Shown here in pieces: positions 21,021 through 32,745 of a stretch of 64,000 nt of DNA. Under the pieces are notes generated by a model. The model made no database searches. It was not told the origin of the DNA and saw nothing but the letters and a program-made list of their open reading frames with translations. Source of the stretch: Nematopogon swammerdamellus (Eukaryota; Arthropoda; Insecta; Lepidoptera; Adelidae); assembly GCA_946902875.1 (NCBI GenBank), contig OX336336.1, forward strand, positions 28,971,558 to 29,035,557, written 5' to 3'. Positions within the stretch are counted from its first letter, which is position 1. Each line of letters begins with the position of its first letter. The position numbers and the translations under genes are program-made.

Positions 21021-22944
21021 CGTAAAGGCCGATCTATCTAATAAAATATAAAAAAGACTATAAAAAAGACGTATGTACAGGTTCCTTCTGAGATCACAAT
21101 TACAAGAATTTTATTCGAAACTGTCTCACGAAAATATAGCATTTTAAATATCCATCAAAAGCCTTCGGATCATTGGCCCGATTGTTTTAACTATGGCCTA
21201 TGCCACTCGGAAGGTCCAGCGGGGGTACATCGAAACCGGGCTGAAAAACTATACTGAAGCAACTGTCAACTCATCTACGAGGTTAGAACACTACGAATTG
21301 TATCGGGTCATTAAAGTGACAAACCCGGACTCAAACCTTTAGACCGTCCGTAACTTGCGCGAGGATCTTCTTGAGGTAATTACATTTCGTATTCAATCAA
21401 AACATGTTCGAATATACACACAACCTGTAGGTCTAGATGCAGTGGTATCTCTGAAGTTCATTGAATTTAGAGGAATACTGGCATATGTTTGGACATAATT
21501 AGGACTAGGTAATTTTGATTAAAGAAGAAAAAATTTGTACCTACTCCAATAATATTCAATGAAACCTTAGAGATCAATAAAGGTGAACAGAATTAAGATA
21601 TTTGACCAGGAGGCTGCACTGCCTATGCTGGCGCATCTCGATGGTCGTTAAGAAACAATTCACAAAATACAATTTAAAAACAAAAATTTTAGGTAGAGAT
21701 TAAAATAGTTGGGTCCCATGCACCAAGAAGTCACGCCAAATGTACAACCAAGGGGGTTCCGATGGGAAAGATGCAAAGCGTATGGGGACACTGGCTTATG
21801 TCTGAAGAAAAAGGTACTTGCGAGGTGGGGAATATCGTAAAAGCCAAGTATGAAGCGTAAAATGAAACTAAGTACAAAAGTCTACGAAATAATCTTGTGT
21901 TCAGTTGTAGGTGTTGATGTACTGCAATACAATTTAGAATATAATGAAATGTACACCTATCTGTATCAAATAATCATTTATAATCGTCATCCCAAGTAGA
22001 CTTCGTCAACGTGCGTCTGGAGAACGTCGTCGTTGTCGTCGCTCCAAAGCGTTTCTCATCCAGAAAATCACTTCATCCAGCGGACGATCAAATGCATCCC
22101 AATGGAAGAAATTATCTTTTATAACTTGTTTATATATTATAATGTGTAAACATATTTCCTGTACACATTGGTTTTCTTTCGATGTGTTCTTTTCGGTTTT
22201 ATTTCTTGCATTCTTTGTTTGTTCCATCGAATTGGTCTTCCTGTACATTTGTAGCAATATTTAGTTTTGTATGTCAGGATTTTAATTTGTGATTGATTAC
22301 TGTATAAAGTGTATGTATATCTTGTCTTGGTGTGTTTTTGTACTAATGCCAGCGACCATGTCCAATTTTATTTTTAGTTTTTAAGCCATAATTATTTTGT
22401 TTTTGTTTTTTGTTACTCACATGTAATTTTGTTGCGATGATTAACTTTATACTTAAGTAACTTTTATGTAATGTGCAAAATTATTAAATTATATTATTTT
22501 AATTAACTTTTTTATTCTATTACTATAAAGGTATTATATGAATTTTTCATGGAAAATTCTGATGCTTTACCTTTTTCTTAATTCATACTTCTTGTACAAA
22601 ATACGTTTGTATTGTACTGACGGTACCCAAACATTTTCATGATGTTTTCATATATATCCGCTACTCGATCAAAGGAAGCGGTAATTTAAAGAAGGAATGG
22701 ATAAAATTTCAAAAAAATTTTGCCTTAAGAATTTAAAAGTATAACTTCTTGGAGTTTTAACAACGCGGTACTTAATAATGAGGCTATAATATCTTCGATG
22801 AATAATGTTTCCATCGTCAAAGAACTTGTTTTAGACTCTTGAAATAAAGTCGGATCAAGGAATGAAGAAGTTTGAACATGAGACAAGCTAGGACTGTTGA
22901 AAGCAATGGATTTAAATTTTAATTAATTTGAAGGCAGTACTTTT
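21021..22944. other. long stretch with no supported gene
   Basis: AT-rich intron. The minus-strand frame at 22006-22257 ends DEVIFWMRNALERRQRRR, which I do not recognise. Confidence 0.4.
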
Positions 22945-23300
22945 GTTAGTCGTCCCAACTGGCGGGTGGTCTTCCGACACTCCGTTTTCCTGTCCACGGC
23001 CGCCAGTGTAGGACACAGTTACTTCAACAGTCGTCGTCTCTTCGGCTGACGTGCCTAGCCCACTACCACTTTAGCTTAGCCACCCGGTATTCAATATCGA
23101 CTACTTTGGTGCGTCGGCGGATTGCCTCGTTACGAACCATATCACGTAGCGATATTCCCAGCATGGCTCGCTCCATTGCTCGCTGGGCAACTTTCACCCT
23201 TTGGACAACACGGGCCGTCAGCGTCCACGTTTCACACCCGTACGTCATAACCGGGAGGACACACTGGTCATATAGTATACGGGTTTTTAAATTTTGCGGA
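22945..23300 (-). pseudogene. LINE reverse transcriptase C-terminal fragment (RTE-like)
   Basis: MTYGCETWTLTARVVQRVKV, then AQRAMERAMLGISLRDMVRN, is the well-known C-terminal signature of RTE-type non-LTR reverse transcriptases. Truncated at the 5' side. Related fragments lie at 39795-39912 and 47600-47830. Confidence 0.75.
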
Positions 23301-23319
23301 AGGTCAATCAGTAATGCGC

Positions 23320-23442
23320 ATGTTTTTTTTTTTAATTTTTTTTTTTATGGAAACTGACACGGTTGGCTACATCACCTACAACGTCCGTGATGTCAGCCCA
23401 TAACACCGGGTGAACTAGGTGCCATGTCAGTGCTTCCCCCTT
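23320..23442 (-). mobile_element. SINE-A 3' fragment
   Basis: Last 120 bp of the family in minus orientation, adjoining the RTE-like fragment. Confidence 0.85.
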
Positions 23443-23511
23443 TGATCGTATTTTGCTTTATATTTTTTATCAGATACAAAACTGAAAATAAAAAGAAAAA
23501 TTTAACACTTA

Positions 23512-23656
23512 GGCCCACTTGCACCAACACGAATTTAACTATAAACCAGTTTAACTCGTTAAGCTAGCACCCGTTGTATGTGGGAACCGCGTTTAAACCG
23601 CGTTTAAATCCATAACTCGCTACTTAACTCTAAACTCGTGTTGGTGCAAGTGGGCC
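23512..23656. mobile_element. PIF/Harbinger-like MITE, copy 1
   Basis: GGCCCACTTGCACCAACACG at both ends in inverted orientation, flanked by TTA on each side, the 3-bp TWA duplication expected of PIF/Harbinger. 145 bp, no coding. Confidence 0.85.
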
Positions 23657-23863
23657 TTAGTTAGTTAGGTTTAGTTTAACGCTTGTACGTACATACTACG
23701 GTTTTGACATTCAAGCGAAAACAAAAAAAAAAACAAAAAATAAACCAAAAACACCTCTCTTAATTTTTGACGTTTTATTTTTTTTTTATTATTTATTAAA
23801 ATATCCGCACTAATAGCATGCTATTTGCGATCACCTATCAATTACATTTCAAATGGTACAACC

Positions 23864-24138
23864 CACAGAGCATCAAATGCGCGCGCCCGCCCCTCCTCGA
23901 GGCGCCCTGAGCGCGATTTCCCTACAACACCGTTGAAACCTGTGGGCGTGGCCTATGACTTACATATGTGTGTTGTGCGTGTGCATTTGTTTTGTGCGTG
24001 TGCGTGTAGTGTCGATACTAGCACACACACGCACATACGAAGCGCTAGCAGCACTGCGTGTAGTTTTTGGGTTTCAAATATTATCGCTTAGGGCGCCTCT
24101 AGTAGGGGGCGCGCGCGGTAGATATTTGATGCTCTGTG
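23864..24138. mobile_element. hAT-like MITE with perfect 8-bp duplication
   Basis: GTACAACC at 23856-23863 and 24139-24146. The ends are CACAGAGCATCAAAT inverted on both sides, then GC-rich GCGCGCGCCC. Apparent open frames of about 90 and 150 codons across it come from its composition. Confidence 0.88.
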
Positions 24139-24387
24139 GTACAACCGTACCGTACTACGGAAGTATGATTTATATTTTCAGTTCTTTTTTCTGCTTATGG
24201 TTAGCATCTGTTGCGAGTGTGTGTGCGTGTGTGAGTCAAATAAATTATGGTAAAAAAATAAAACGCAAAGTAAAAAACACTAGCGAACATTTTCGCAAGC
24301 AAGTATCGCTTGAAGTAAGCAGCAGATCGATCACAGGGTTTTTTTCACACTTCGTCGTGTTCAACGATCGTGCTCGAGTAAATAATT

Positions 24388-24640
24388 GTACGGATAAATT
24401 GTATTGTATTGTTTATTGATCATTCATAGGGTAGTTGAACTGCATTCGAACTTGTCACAATTTGTTCTACCCGGTTTGATTACACCCACGAAGAAGAACC
24501 GACAAGAAACTTCGCAGGATATATTTTTTATAAATATTATTACAAGTATTTAGTGATTAGCCACATAATAACATCGCCTACAGTCTATCGAAATTGAGAA
24601 CAATAATTCTGACCACAAGGACTCATTAATTCAAGTGTAT
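24388..24640 (+). mobile_element. G-repeat copy
   Basis: TGTATTGTTTATTGATCATT, GCATTCGAACTTGTCACAA, CGAAGAAGAACCGACAAGAA and ATCGCCTACAGTCTATCGAA in the order seen at 38385 (inverted) and 46376. Origin unknown. Confidence 0.65.
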
Positions 24641-24784
24641 CAAGTGTAAAGAGCATTTTTCAAACTTTGATACGTAATTTGTATCAACATAAATGTTAGT
24701 ATATAAAACATATGTACTACAATATAGGATAATTGTCGAAAATAAAAAAATCAATAAAAAATCTTTAAAAAAGCGCAGCGCTTC

Positions 24785-25518
24785 TATTAACTGAAAGAAT
24801 AAAACCTGAAAACTAAGAAGTAGCCTTGTAACGTAGTTTTCAAAATGTTTTGAACATGTGGCATTTTCTTTTCACAGAAAATTAAGAAATCAATCACAAA
24901 CTTTACTTCAAGGCAAAGTCAGCTCGGACGTTTGAAGCGTCCGTGTGTTGTGACTGGCTCTTTTTAACCGACTTAAAAAAAAGGAGGAGGTTCTCAATTC
25001 AACTGTGTTTTTTTATGTTTGTTACCTCAGAACTTTCGACTGGGTGAACCGATTTTGAAAATTCTTTTTTTATTTGAACGCTGGTGCTTCCCTTGTGGTC
25101 CCATTTAAATTTGGTCGAGGTTGGATTGGAAAGCGAGGCGAGTAAATAAATAGCAAAAAATTACTAAAAAACTGTGAAATAAAAAAATATGTAAAAAAAT
25201 ATAAAAACCGCCTTCAAAAATTTATTAAATAAAAAAAATTTACCCCAGGAGTTGAAGGCGGTGCTAAAGCAAGCAAAAATAACCGGCCGCCTTCAACTCT
25301 AGGGTTCGATTTTTTTTATTTCATACATTTTTGAAGGCATTTTTATATTTTTTTAAATAGTTTTTTTCGAATTCCTAAGCCCCGCGCGCAATCCACCCAC
25401 TGCCGCAACAACCCCCGCCGGCTGTGATTGGTTGAGGCCGCATTTCTATGCACCCCACCCGCCCTCGCTGCCCTTACCTCAACCCCTCCGTTCCTATTAT
25501 ATTCTTGCGGTTAATATA
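24785..25518. mobile_element. MITE (family H) interrupted by an insertion
   Basis: The flanking parts match 8104-8388. The join is at GGCTCTTTTT / CGAATTCCTAAGC, continuous in the intact copy (ATCTTTCCGAATTCC). Confidence 0.7.
24966..25365 (+). mobile_element. insertion inside family H, with long hairpin
   Basis: Starts AACCGACTTAAAAAAAAGGA with CTGGGTGAACCGATTTTGAA, a repeat common in Lepidoptera by recollection. 25190-25365 folds on itself: CCGCCTTCAAAAAT and AGTTGAAGGCGG pair with their inverses over about 65 bp. Confidence 0.6.
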
Positions 25519-25624
25519 GTGTGCGTTTTGATATAAAAATCGCCATACAATTTTTTACTTGAGCACGATCGTTGAACGGAGGGAAGTGTCAAAGAACCCG
25601 TGATAAATCTGCTGGGCATATCCA

Positions 25625-27035
25625 AGTAATAGGCTTCTTGTACACTAGACGATAACGACACGGCGGCGGTAATGGCCAAACTTTGGTTGTGGCATTAATG
25701 GAGACAAAAATGTATGAAATCATATGAGCAGCTTTCGCGCTGGCCGGTGACGGTAACTTTATGCCGTCGCGGTATACATAACATACATGTATAATTTTTG
25801 CCGTGCCCTGGTCGTGCCGTTATCGTCTAGTGCGCAATCAGCTATTGCAAAGCTGCATTCACCAGTACAATAATGGCAATTGAATAAAATGATGAGTAAA
25901 AAAACCAAACCAATGCACAGTGATATTTCGTCCTGTACTCCTCGGCAGCCTCTCTTGCTGGATTTATTTTATTTGATCAGTTTTTATATTAGTAAATAAC
26001 AGTAAAAATGTAAAACAGTAAATTAGTTTACCTTGAATATGTTTTACAATACAAGTTATATTTATTGTTTTTTAGATTCAGATGCAACCGTTTTTGACTG
26101 CGCCAATTAAATTTCTGTTCGGTATCACAGACGTTTCCAAAAGTCCTTTCAGATCTAAAACTCATTACATTGGCCGCTTGTGCACTGGATGAAAACGGCA
26201 CGGCAACAGTTATGTAACAACTACGGCAGCGGGGGAGACAAAAACGTTTGAAAAAATGAAAAAAATAAATCGTACTGACCGGTGACGGTAACGTCACGCC
26301 GGCGCCGTCACGGAAGTTTGCAGGTACATTTTTGTCTTCACGACTGCGCTGCCGTAGTCATGACGTTAACGTTGCCGTGCCGTTATCATCTAGTGTGCAA
26401 GCGGTCCTATGTTGCATTGGTCATGATTGCGCCAATGTGACGTTGTTATTTACTGATGCAAACGAAGGAATTTAACAAGACATTGAAATAATACAATAAG
26501 AAAAGGATAGAAGGTAAACGGCAGCATGCCCTTTTCCATACAGATTTACGTAGTCAAGACTGCTTGGCCACTGCACGATAACGGAACGGTCACGGCACGT
26601 TGACAGTAACGTCACGACGTCAGTGTATATGCATAAAAACATATGAATACCTTCGGCAATGTTAACCATATCCCGTCACGGTATTTCGTAAATTCTGTCT
26701 CACTGCTATTTTTATAATACATATTTTGTACATTATTAATTAAAAAATTATCATTTTGTTTTTATTTATATGTAAATATGTATAAAAACAATATTTTGTT
26801 ATCTGACGACGACCGAACCAGATATCCAAATCCAAATCCGGAGTCCAAATATCATGTAAAATATGTGTTGTTTTTTTAAAATTAATAATGAAAAAAATAT
26901 ATAACATAAAAATAACTAAAACCAAATTGGTAAAATAAACTATTTGTCTCACTGCTGCCACGCCGTGTTCGTGACGTCACAGTCGCCGTGCCGTCACCGT
27001 GCCGTTGGCGTGTAGTGCAAAAGCAGCCATTGGAA
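25625..27035. mobile_element. cluster of three related inverted-repeat elements
   Basis: Elements at about 25625-25850, 26165-26405 and 26560-27035. Ends are of the type CTAGACGATAACGACACGGC and inverted GCCGTGCCGTTATCGTCTAG, with CGGTGACGGTAACGTCACG inside. All three occur within 1.4 kb just downstream of the exon at 27286-27423. Confidence 0.7.
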
Positions 27036-27285
27036 GAAAATGACAGTTATAAAAGAGCAGCAAGGTGGTATGAGCTACACTAAGTATTGTGCGCGGTCGC
27101 CGAGGAGTGGAGGAGCAGTGGATGTCCTGGAACCTGTTCCGCCGTTGACTCGGCCGCCCCGCAGTCTGTTCGCTCTCAATTCGCAGCTTCACCTCGCACC
27201 TCGCAAATTTCGCATTTATCTTTTAGTCAATAAAGTATAAAATGGCGTGGCGTCTCGTGCCCCAGATATTTACCAAGCTGTTTAC

Positions 27286-27423
27286 CTGCCGTGCCCATGT
27301 TCAGAATGGAAATCTCGCCGAAATAAGAACCGGCATTGAGTGTGGCTAGGACGTTCTTCCCGTTGTCGGCAACCACCTGAAGTCGGCCGCGGTTCACTAT
27401 GTACATCTCCTTCCCAACCTCGC
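27286..27423 (-). CDS. CngA: CNG channel exon: beta-roll and phosphate-binding cassette
   Basis: A 138-bp exon between acceptor TTTCAG and donor GTAAAC. It encodes GEVGKEMYIVNRGRLQVV, then ADNGKNVLATLNAG and SYFGEISILNMGTAG. The FGEIS motif is the start of the phosphate-binding cassette that holds the cyclic nucleotide phosphate and ribose; the glutamate contacts the ribose hydroxyl in known family members. Only about 24 bases separate the acceptor from the 5' end of a SINE-A copy (27447), so the branch point must lie in a very short native stretch or inside antisense SINE sequence. Phase: two bases in, one base out, consistent with both neighbouring exons. Confidence 0.92.
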
Positions 27424-27446
27424 CTGAAACACAACACCATTTTTTG

Positions 27447-27808
27447 TCAGCCTCAGTGATGCGGTCGGTCGACTGTTGTTAAGCAAGCCTGAGCGCGGTC
27501 AGTACTTGGATGGGTGACCGCTCGACCGTTGGAGGTTGACCGTGGTTCGGATTCCACGTTAAACTTCCCTTCCCTTCTTACCTTACTAGGTGGTAGGGTT
27601 TTAACCCGCCCGGGTTGGTACCACCGCACTGAATGAAACGTCGGTCGAAGCGGCTATGTAAATAGTTAGTTTTTTTCGATTTCAGTGTAGTCGAAAGGAA
27701 ATGAAGGGAAGTACTGACATGGCACCTAGTTCACCCGGTGTTATGGGCTGACATCACGGATGTTGTAGGTGATGTAGCAAACCGTGTCAGTTCACATTAA
27801 AAAAAAAA
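27447..27808 (+). mobile_element. SINE-A, full length, next to a CNG exon
   Basis: GTCAGCCTCAGTGATGCGG, GTTAAGCAAGCCTGAGCGCG, GTCAGTACTTGGATGGGTGA, GTGGTTCGGATTCCACG, complete tail. The block GTCAGTACTTGGATGGGTGA is the clearest 5S-like match. Its 5' end is 24 bases from the exon boundary at 27423. Confidence 0.92.
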
Positions 27809-27837
27809 TCCCCGCTATTGTTGTTTTCTTATACAAA

Positions 27838-28230
27838 ATCTACTGTGTGGGGCCGGTACTTAATAAGAATAGCCCCACTGTATCTCTGCACGTACTTGTC
27901 GTAAAAGACGACTAAGGGATAAGGACAAGATGCCGCGCATAAGGGCGACAAGCTAGCCACCTCTCACCTTGGCGCGGTCTTTTCCACCGAGTCGTGCAGC
28001 AGGTGGGCCTTCATGGCTTACTTGCTGCCTGATAGTTATCTTGTCCGAATACTTTGCTTAACGTGATGGTCGGTTTTGTAATTTACCAGAGTACCTACAC
28101 ACTACACGCTGTATTCCGACAAATCGGTGTTGTGCTGCAAGTACTCTTGCCAGAGTACCAGAGTACTTGCAGCTAAACGCCGATTACTCTGCTTACCCCG
28201 ATTGTCGGGTTACGGCGTGTGGTATGTGTG
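27838..28230 (+). mobile_element. D-element
   Basis: GTGTGGGGCCGGTACTTAAT to CCGATTGTCGGG and GTGTGGTATGTGTGTAT. It contains a small internal duplication around GTACTCTTGCCAGAGTACC. Confidence 0.85.
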
Positions 28231-28340
28231 TATCAAAAACTAAGTAAATTCCAAAAGAGAAAGGTGGCGAAAATACAAAAAAAATATCGATATAAAAATT
28301 CCATACATTTTCGAAAACACTTAACCTCATAATGTTAATA

Positions 28341-28460
28341 GGCACCTGTCAGGCCGGCATGGCATTCGCAACGCCCGCATACGACCGAATGTCCATGGGC
28401 GTGGTTAGACACCTTATGGTTGTCTCGGTCACATGTCGTGCTTTCAACAAAAAAAAAAAT
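28341..28460 (+). mobile_element. LINE-W1 3' fragment
   Basis: GCACCTGTCAGGCCGGCATG to CAACAAAAAAAAAA. Confidence 0.8.
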
Positions 28461-28789
28461 TTTGAACAACGCAATTCTATTTTTCGAATTTTCCCACCGT
28501 TCTTTTTTTAAATCTACTTAGTTTTTGACACCGATTAACCTGTGAAAGGGTCAGCAAGGTAAAAAAAATAAGCCTATAGCGATATTTGCATACCTGGCCG
28601 CGGTCGGAACTTGAATGATTCAACGTTCAAAAGTATGGTCAATTCATCCATATTTTATTTTATTTTAATTTTTTATATCCATTACGTGTCTGTGCACACT
28701 CGGACGAACATAGCAGTGTAATAACTTGAATCCTTAGATACTCGTAGTTAAATTCACAAATAAACCACATTCGTATCTAACAGTTTATA

Positions 28790-29254
28790 CAGGCTGTTTC
28801 AGGATAGGGTTTTGTAACTTTAGGGTTCGAAAGGGGTCCATATTTGAAGACGAAATGCACTGAAACCTTTTCCCAGATTCCGTCATTTTATAGTACTTTT
28901 TGGTAAAAATTGTTTCATCGAGCTTTTGTGGACGGTTAACATCCGCCTTTATTAAATAAAAATAAAATGACTAACTTACATACATAACTAGTAGAATTGA
29001 ACTGCATGTAGGAAGATTCCAAACACTTAAATTTGAATGACATTAAAAGAAAAAGGGGACTTGAAAAGGTCATTGCACTCCCTAGACCTAGGCAGCAACT
29101 AACCCATATCCACTGTCTAACTAGTTTTTATTACAATTTGCAATTTTGTATGAAAAAAAAAAGTGCGGAATCTCAATTTGAGTGATAAGGATTTTTTTCT
29201 TCTAATAATGAGTTCTATTCATGAAGTTTCTCAAGCCTATGCCGAAACACCCTG
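28790..29254. mobile_element. mariner-like MITE with TA duplication
   Basis: TA on both sides (28788-28789 and 29255-29256). Ends CAGGCTGTTTCAGGATAGG and inverted CAGGGTGTTTCGGCATAGG. 465 bp. Confidence 0.82.
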
Positions 29255-30094
29255 TATATGTACGTTCTCCGAAAGTTATGCCGGCTTAACCTGTTTAATA
29301 TCCACTTGTTGTAAGCAAATCAAATTCAGCACGCACGGGTTCAAGGCCGACCCTCCCGCAGGCTAAGACTATTGCCCTTTAAACGGATCCAATCAACAAA
29401 TCCACTAATCCAACCAAACTATCTACCACTCTCTCTCTACCTATACAGTTCTGCTAAGCCATCTTGACTGTATACATTATATTACTGTACACTGGTTACT
29501 ACTGCGGCTCGATTCCAAGTTCATTACGAACGTATGTGTTGACGACGGACAATAATATTGTGTTTAAATGGTGATAGTTTCGCGCGGTCGTGTGTGTGTA
29601 CGACGAGCTCGGCAATGCTGCGCGCGGCTTTAAATGTGTAGTGTGAGCTTTAAAAAGAGTGCTAATTAGAACGCTATCAAAGTGAAAAACTGTATTATAA
29701 GATTGTGTTAAGTCTAGTTTAAGTATTTTGTAAATTTTCTTCATTAATGCCTCAATCTCTGTCGATATTTTGTCTCGCGCACTACTTAATTTAAAAAGAT
29801 AAAGCTTTATTGCTGCCGCTGGCGCGCATCTGTTTGTGCGGAGACTTTGAAATGCTTACAAGCGCAGGGTCGGGTAGTTTGTTGGCGAGCGAGCGAGGGG
29901 CAACGCGCGACGGAATCGAAGTGTCAGATTTGTTTTAGAAAATATACCAGTTTAATTCATACAGTCTTACTTTAATCGAAGTCGCCTGCGGGGCAATCGA
30001 GCTTAAAGCCGACAGCCGCGAATGTCAAACACATGTGAACAATACTGTACTACTTTGTGTGACGCTGTAAACCTGCATGCCGCGACAGTAATAA
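29255..30094. other. no recognised feature
   Basis: Intronic; nothing supported. Confidence 0.45.
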
Positions 30095-30350
30095 CTCTCA
30101 TCGCAGAGAAGCTCAGCATGCTTTTGTTTTTTTAATGGGCTTGTGAGAACACATCGTTCACAAAAACGTTTTGTCGCACCGCTAGCGTTGTGAGCGCGTG
30201 TGTTTCCCGAATCCTTTAACCTGGGAGTTTTCAAACGTTGGCTAGACAGCCCAGCAACAGTCCGCAAATCTGCCGGATGGCAGATTGCCGAGGAGATGTG
30301 AATTTGGCTGTCGAATACACCATTTATTCCTCGGCACAACTGTCATGATT
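30095..30350 (+). mobile_element. LINE-W2 3' fragment
   Basis: Matches 35870-36150 (TTTGTCGCACCGCTAG, ATCCTTTAACCTGG, AACAGTCCGCAAATCTGC) with deletions; no open frame. Confidence 0.75.
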
Positions 30351-30904
30351 GCTAAAGTGCTTGCATTTAACAATTGTCGTTTGTATATACGACTAAGGCC
30401 CGATTTAACCACCTTCGGCTAAAGTGTAGTTGCCGATGAACTCAAATTAAATCATTTACAGTATATTTAATGAACACCGTTAAAATCTATGTACATAAGG
30501 CGAGTTTAATGCCTGCGAACTGTATGACAAATATCATTTTAACCGACAAATAAATGTTAACGGGCACTTGACAGGAGGTGGTGAAATCGGCCTTCAGATG
30601 TCGTACGACGTATTTTGTTAAGAAAACGAAAAGCTGGTTTTCTGGAACGGGTGGCTCGGTCTGATAACCACATCGTACCGGCAGTTTTTGCTAGGCTGTA
30701 CTGTATCGATTTTATTTCTAAATAATATTATGTTTGTTATGTATGTTTAAGTTTGTTTTTGCAACTGGCTACTTGAGTTTGTGCATATAGGTGTTGTTGT
30801 ACATGTACATAGGTTGTGGTGTAAATCTTTATTAGACAAAGAAAAATTAAATTAAACAGAAATGTAACAACTTGTTTTTTTATGTTTTTACATATATAAT
30901 TTGT
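30351..30904. other. stretch with one retroelement tail
   Basis: 30455-30540 resembles the tail at 48690 inverted (TGAACACC, GGCGAGTTTAATGC). Otherwise nothing. Confidence 0.4.
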
Positions 30905-32745
30905 TCTTGCGCTTCTTAAGGTGGTGGATGACTATTGTGAATGGACCAAAGGGATGAAGATAAAACCAGCGAAGTGCTACTGTTTGAGCTTAACCAGGAA
31001 AGGTTCAAAGTTTACCTCGAGCAATCCAGGTCTGACAGTAGCCGGAAAACCAATCGCAACCGTGGCTGATGAAGCTCCTTTTAAATTCTTGGGCAAAAGG
31101 ATCACCAGCAGAGGAAAGGAGCATCCTACTGATGATATTGTCCAACTTTTCGAAGAGAGCCTCCGCCAAACTGACAATCTTCCCCTCCTGGGTACACAAA
31201 AGGCATGGATTTACGATAACTACCTGACATCAAAACTTTCATGGCCATTTCTCGTCTACGACTTCACAAAGCAAAACCTGACTAAATTAGACTCGTATGT
31301 GACCAGATTCCTGAAATCATGGTTTGGACTGGCTCACCCGGCTGACTCGTCAACGCTATACAGATCTCACAATAACTTTGGACTGAACATTAAGAAACCG
31401 TCGATATTTTATCAAAAGGCGAGAATAGCCAAACGATGTATACTCAAAACTCCAATGATAGCGCTATTCAAGCCTTACCCAACACATCACTATCAGATGA
31501 ACTGGAATCGAGACTCGACTTCTACAAATCATTCCAAGTTGGTACACGCACCAATAGATCTGGATTGGGCATAGAAACAGCAAAGTCTGATAAAGAAATA
31601 CTGAAAGGTTTTGCTCAGGAGGACATGGAACAAGGCTTCAAACTTCACGCCTTAAACCTAGAAATGCAGAATGATTGGCTAACAGTGGGTGACTTCTGCA
31701 TCCCTCCTGCATTGAAGTGGAAATCCATAATATACAACTGGTCCCCTGAGCTGCTTAAGTTCTACTTAAATGCATTCCAGCTTACTCTCCCCGACCCGAG
31801 TAACCTAGTTAGATGGGGGAAATCTACAAATAAACTATGCCCGTCATGTAAGGAGTTCGTAGGCACGGCCAAACATTTGTTATGCGGATGCAAAATACTA
31901 CTTGAGCGAGGCCAGTATTCCTACCGTCATGATAAAGTCCTCCAAATCATCAGAGAGGCCATCAACCTGTCAATTGCACGGACCAGGAAAGGGCAAACCA
32001 GTAGCGGCTTCCAGAAGGTCAACTTTGTGAAACCTGGAGCCAATAAGCTGCCCAAAGATAGGACTAAACCTTCTTCAATTTTGGGAGCAGCAAAGGATTG
32101 GGAATTGTTGATGGACACACATGAGAAGCATTACCAAATGCCTTCGGAAATCTGTACCACAGCATTAAGACCGGATATACTCATATTCTCAAAAGCGACA
32201 AAGCATGTAGTACTTGTTGAACTTACAGTTCCATGGGAAAGTAACATACCGAAGGACCACAACATCAAACTTAACAAGTACTGCAACTTAGTAGACCGGA
32301 TTGTGAGAAACGGATTCAAGACTGATCTCTTCGCTGTGGAAGTCGGAGCAAGAGGACTACCAGCGAAGTCGCTCTACAGTCTCTTCAAGAATCTAGGGCT
32401 CCCAAGATCGACGCTAAGCTCATATATGGAGAGAGCTTCGAAAACGTCACTGGAAGCATCCTACAGAATATGGATAGGTAGAGAGAGGGAGGTCGAGAGC
32501 GGGACTGGTGGTTTCCCCGCGTCCTAGTCAACGCAGACTAGCTGACGAGGGCTTGAAGCGAGCCGAAACGTGAAGCATGCGCGGGAAATTTAGAGTGGCC
32601 ACTCGCTAGTCCCGACCTCGATTAATACCCTCCTCTACTGCCGATGGCCCCGGATATGTTCGGTGAAGCCATCGTAAGCTTAGATCCACACCTTCCTCCT
32701 GGGACCAAGTGCCTGAATAAAGAAGATTTTATTATTATTGTTATT
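30905..32745 (+). mobile_element. 5'-truncated LINE with restriction-like endonuclease
   Basis: Two overlapping frames, 30921-31574 and 31436-32527, cover the C-terminal half of a non-LTR reverse transcriptase. The first includes EWTKGMKIKPAKC and FKFLGKRITSRG, the thumb region. The second has a zinc motif CPSCKEF...HLLCGC and then RPDILIF followed 12 residues on by ELTVPWE, the PD-(D/E) signature of the restriction-like endonuclease found in R2/R4/Hero-type LINEs. The catalytic RT core is missing at the 5' side. The 3' untranslated part ends near 32745 in an ATTATTATT run. The exact 5' junction is uncertain. Confidence 0.82.
30921..32527 (+). pseudogene. frameshifted reverse transcriptase/RLE fragment
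   Basis: The product frame changes once, somewhere between about 31430 and 31500: the upstream frame runs into poor sequence after AKRC and ends at 31574, while the downstream frame becomes plausible from about SDELESRLDFYKSF onward and stays open to 32527. One insertion or deletion explains it. With the missing RT core this copy cannot be autonomous. Domains left to right: RT thumb, linker, CCHC-type zinc motif near 31838, endonuclease near 32165-32240, and a C-terminal tail with ARGLPAKSLYSLFKNLG typical of this group. Confidence 0.8.

Noticed and set aside
23955..24419. 154-codon plus-strand frame
   Set aside because: It crosses the end of the hAT-like MITE into unrelated sequence and has no family resemblance; compositional.
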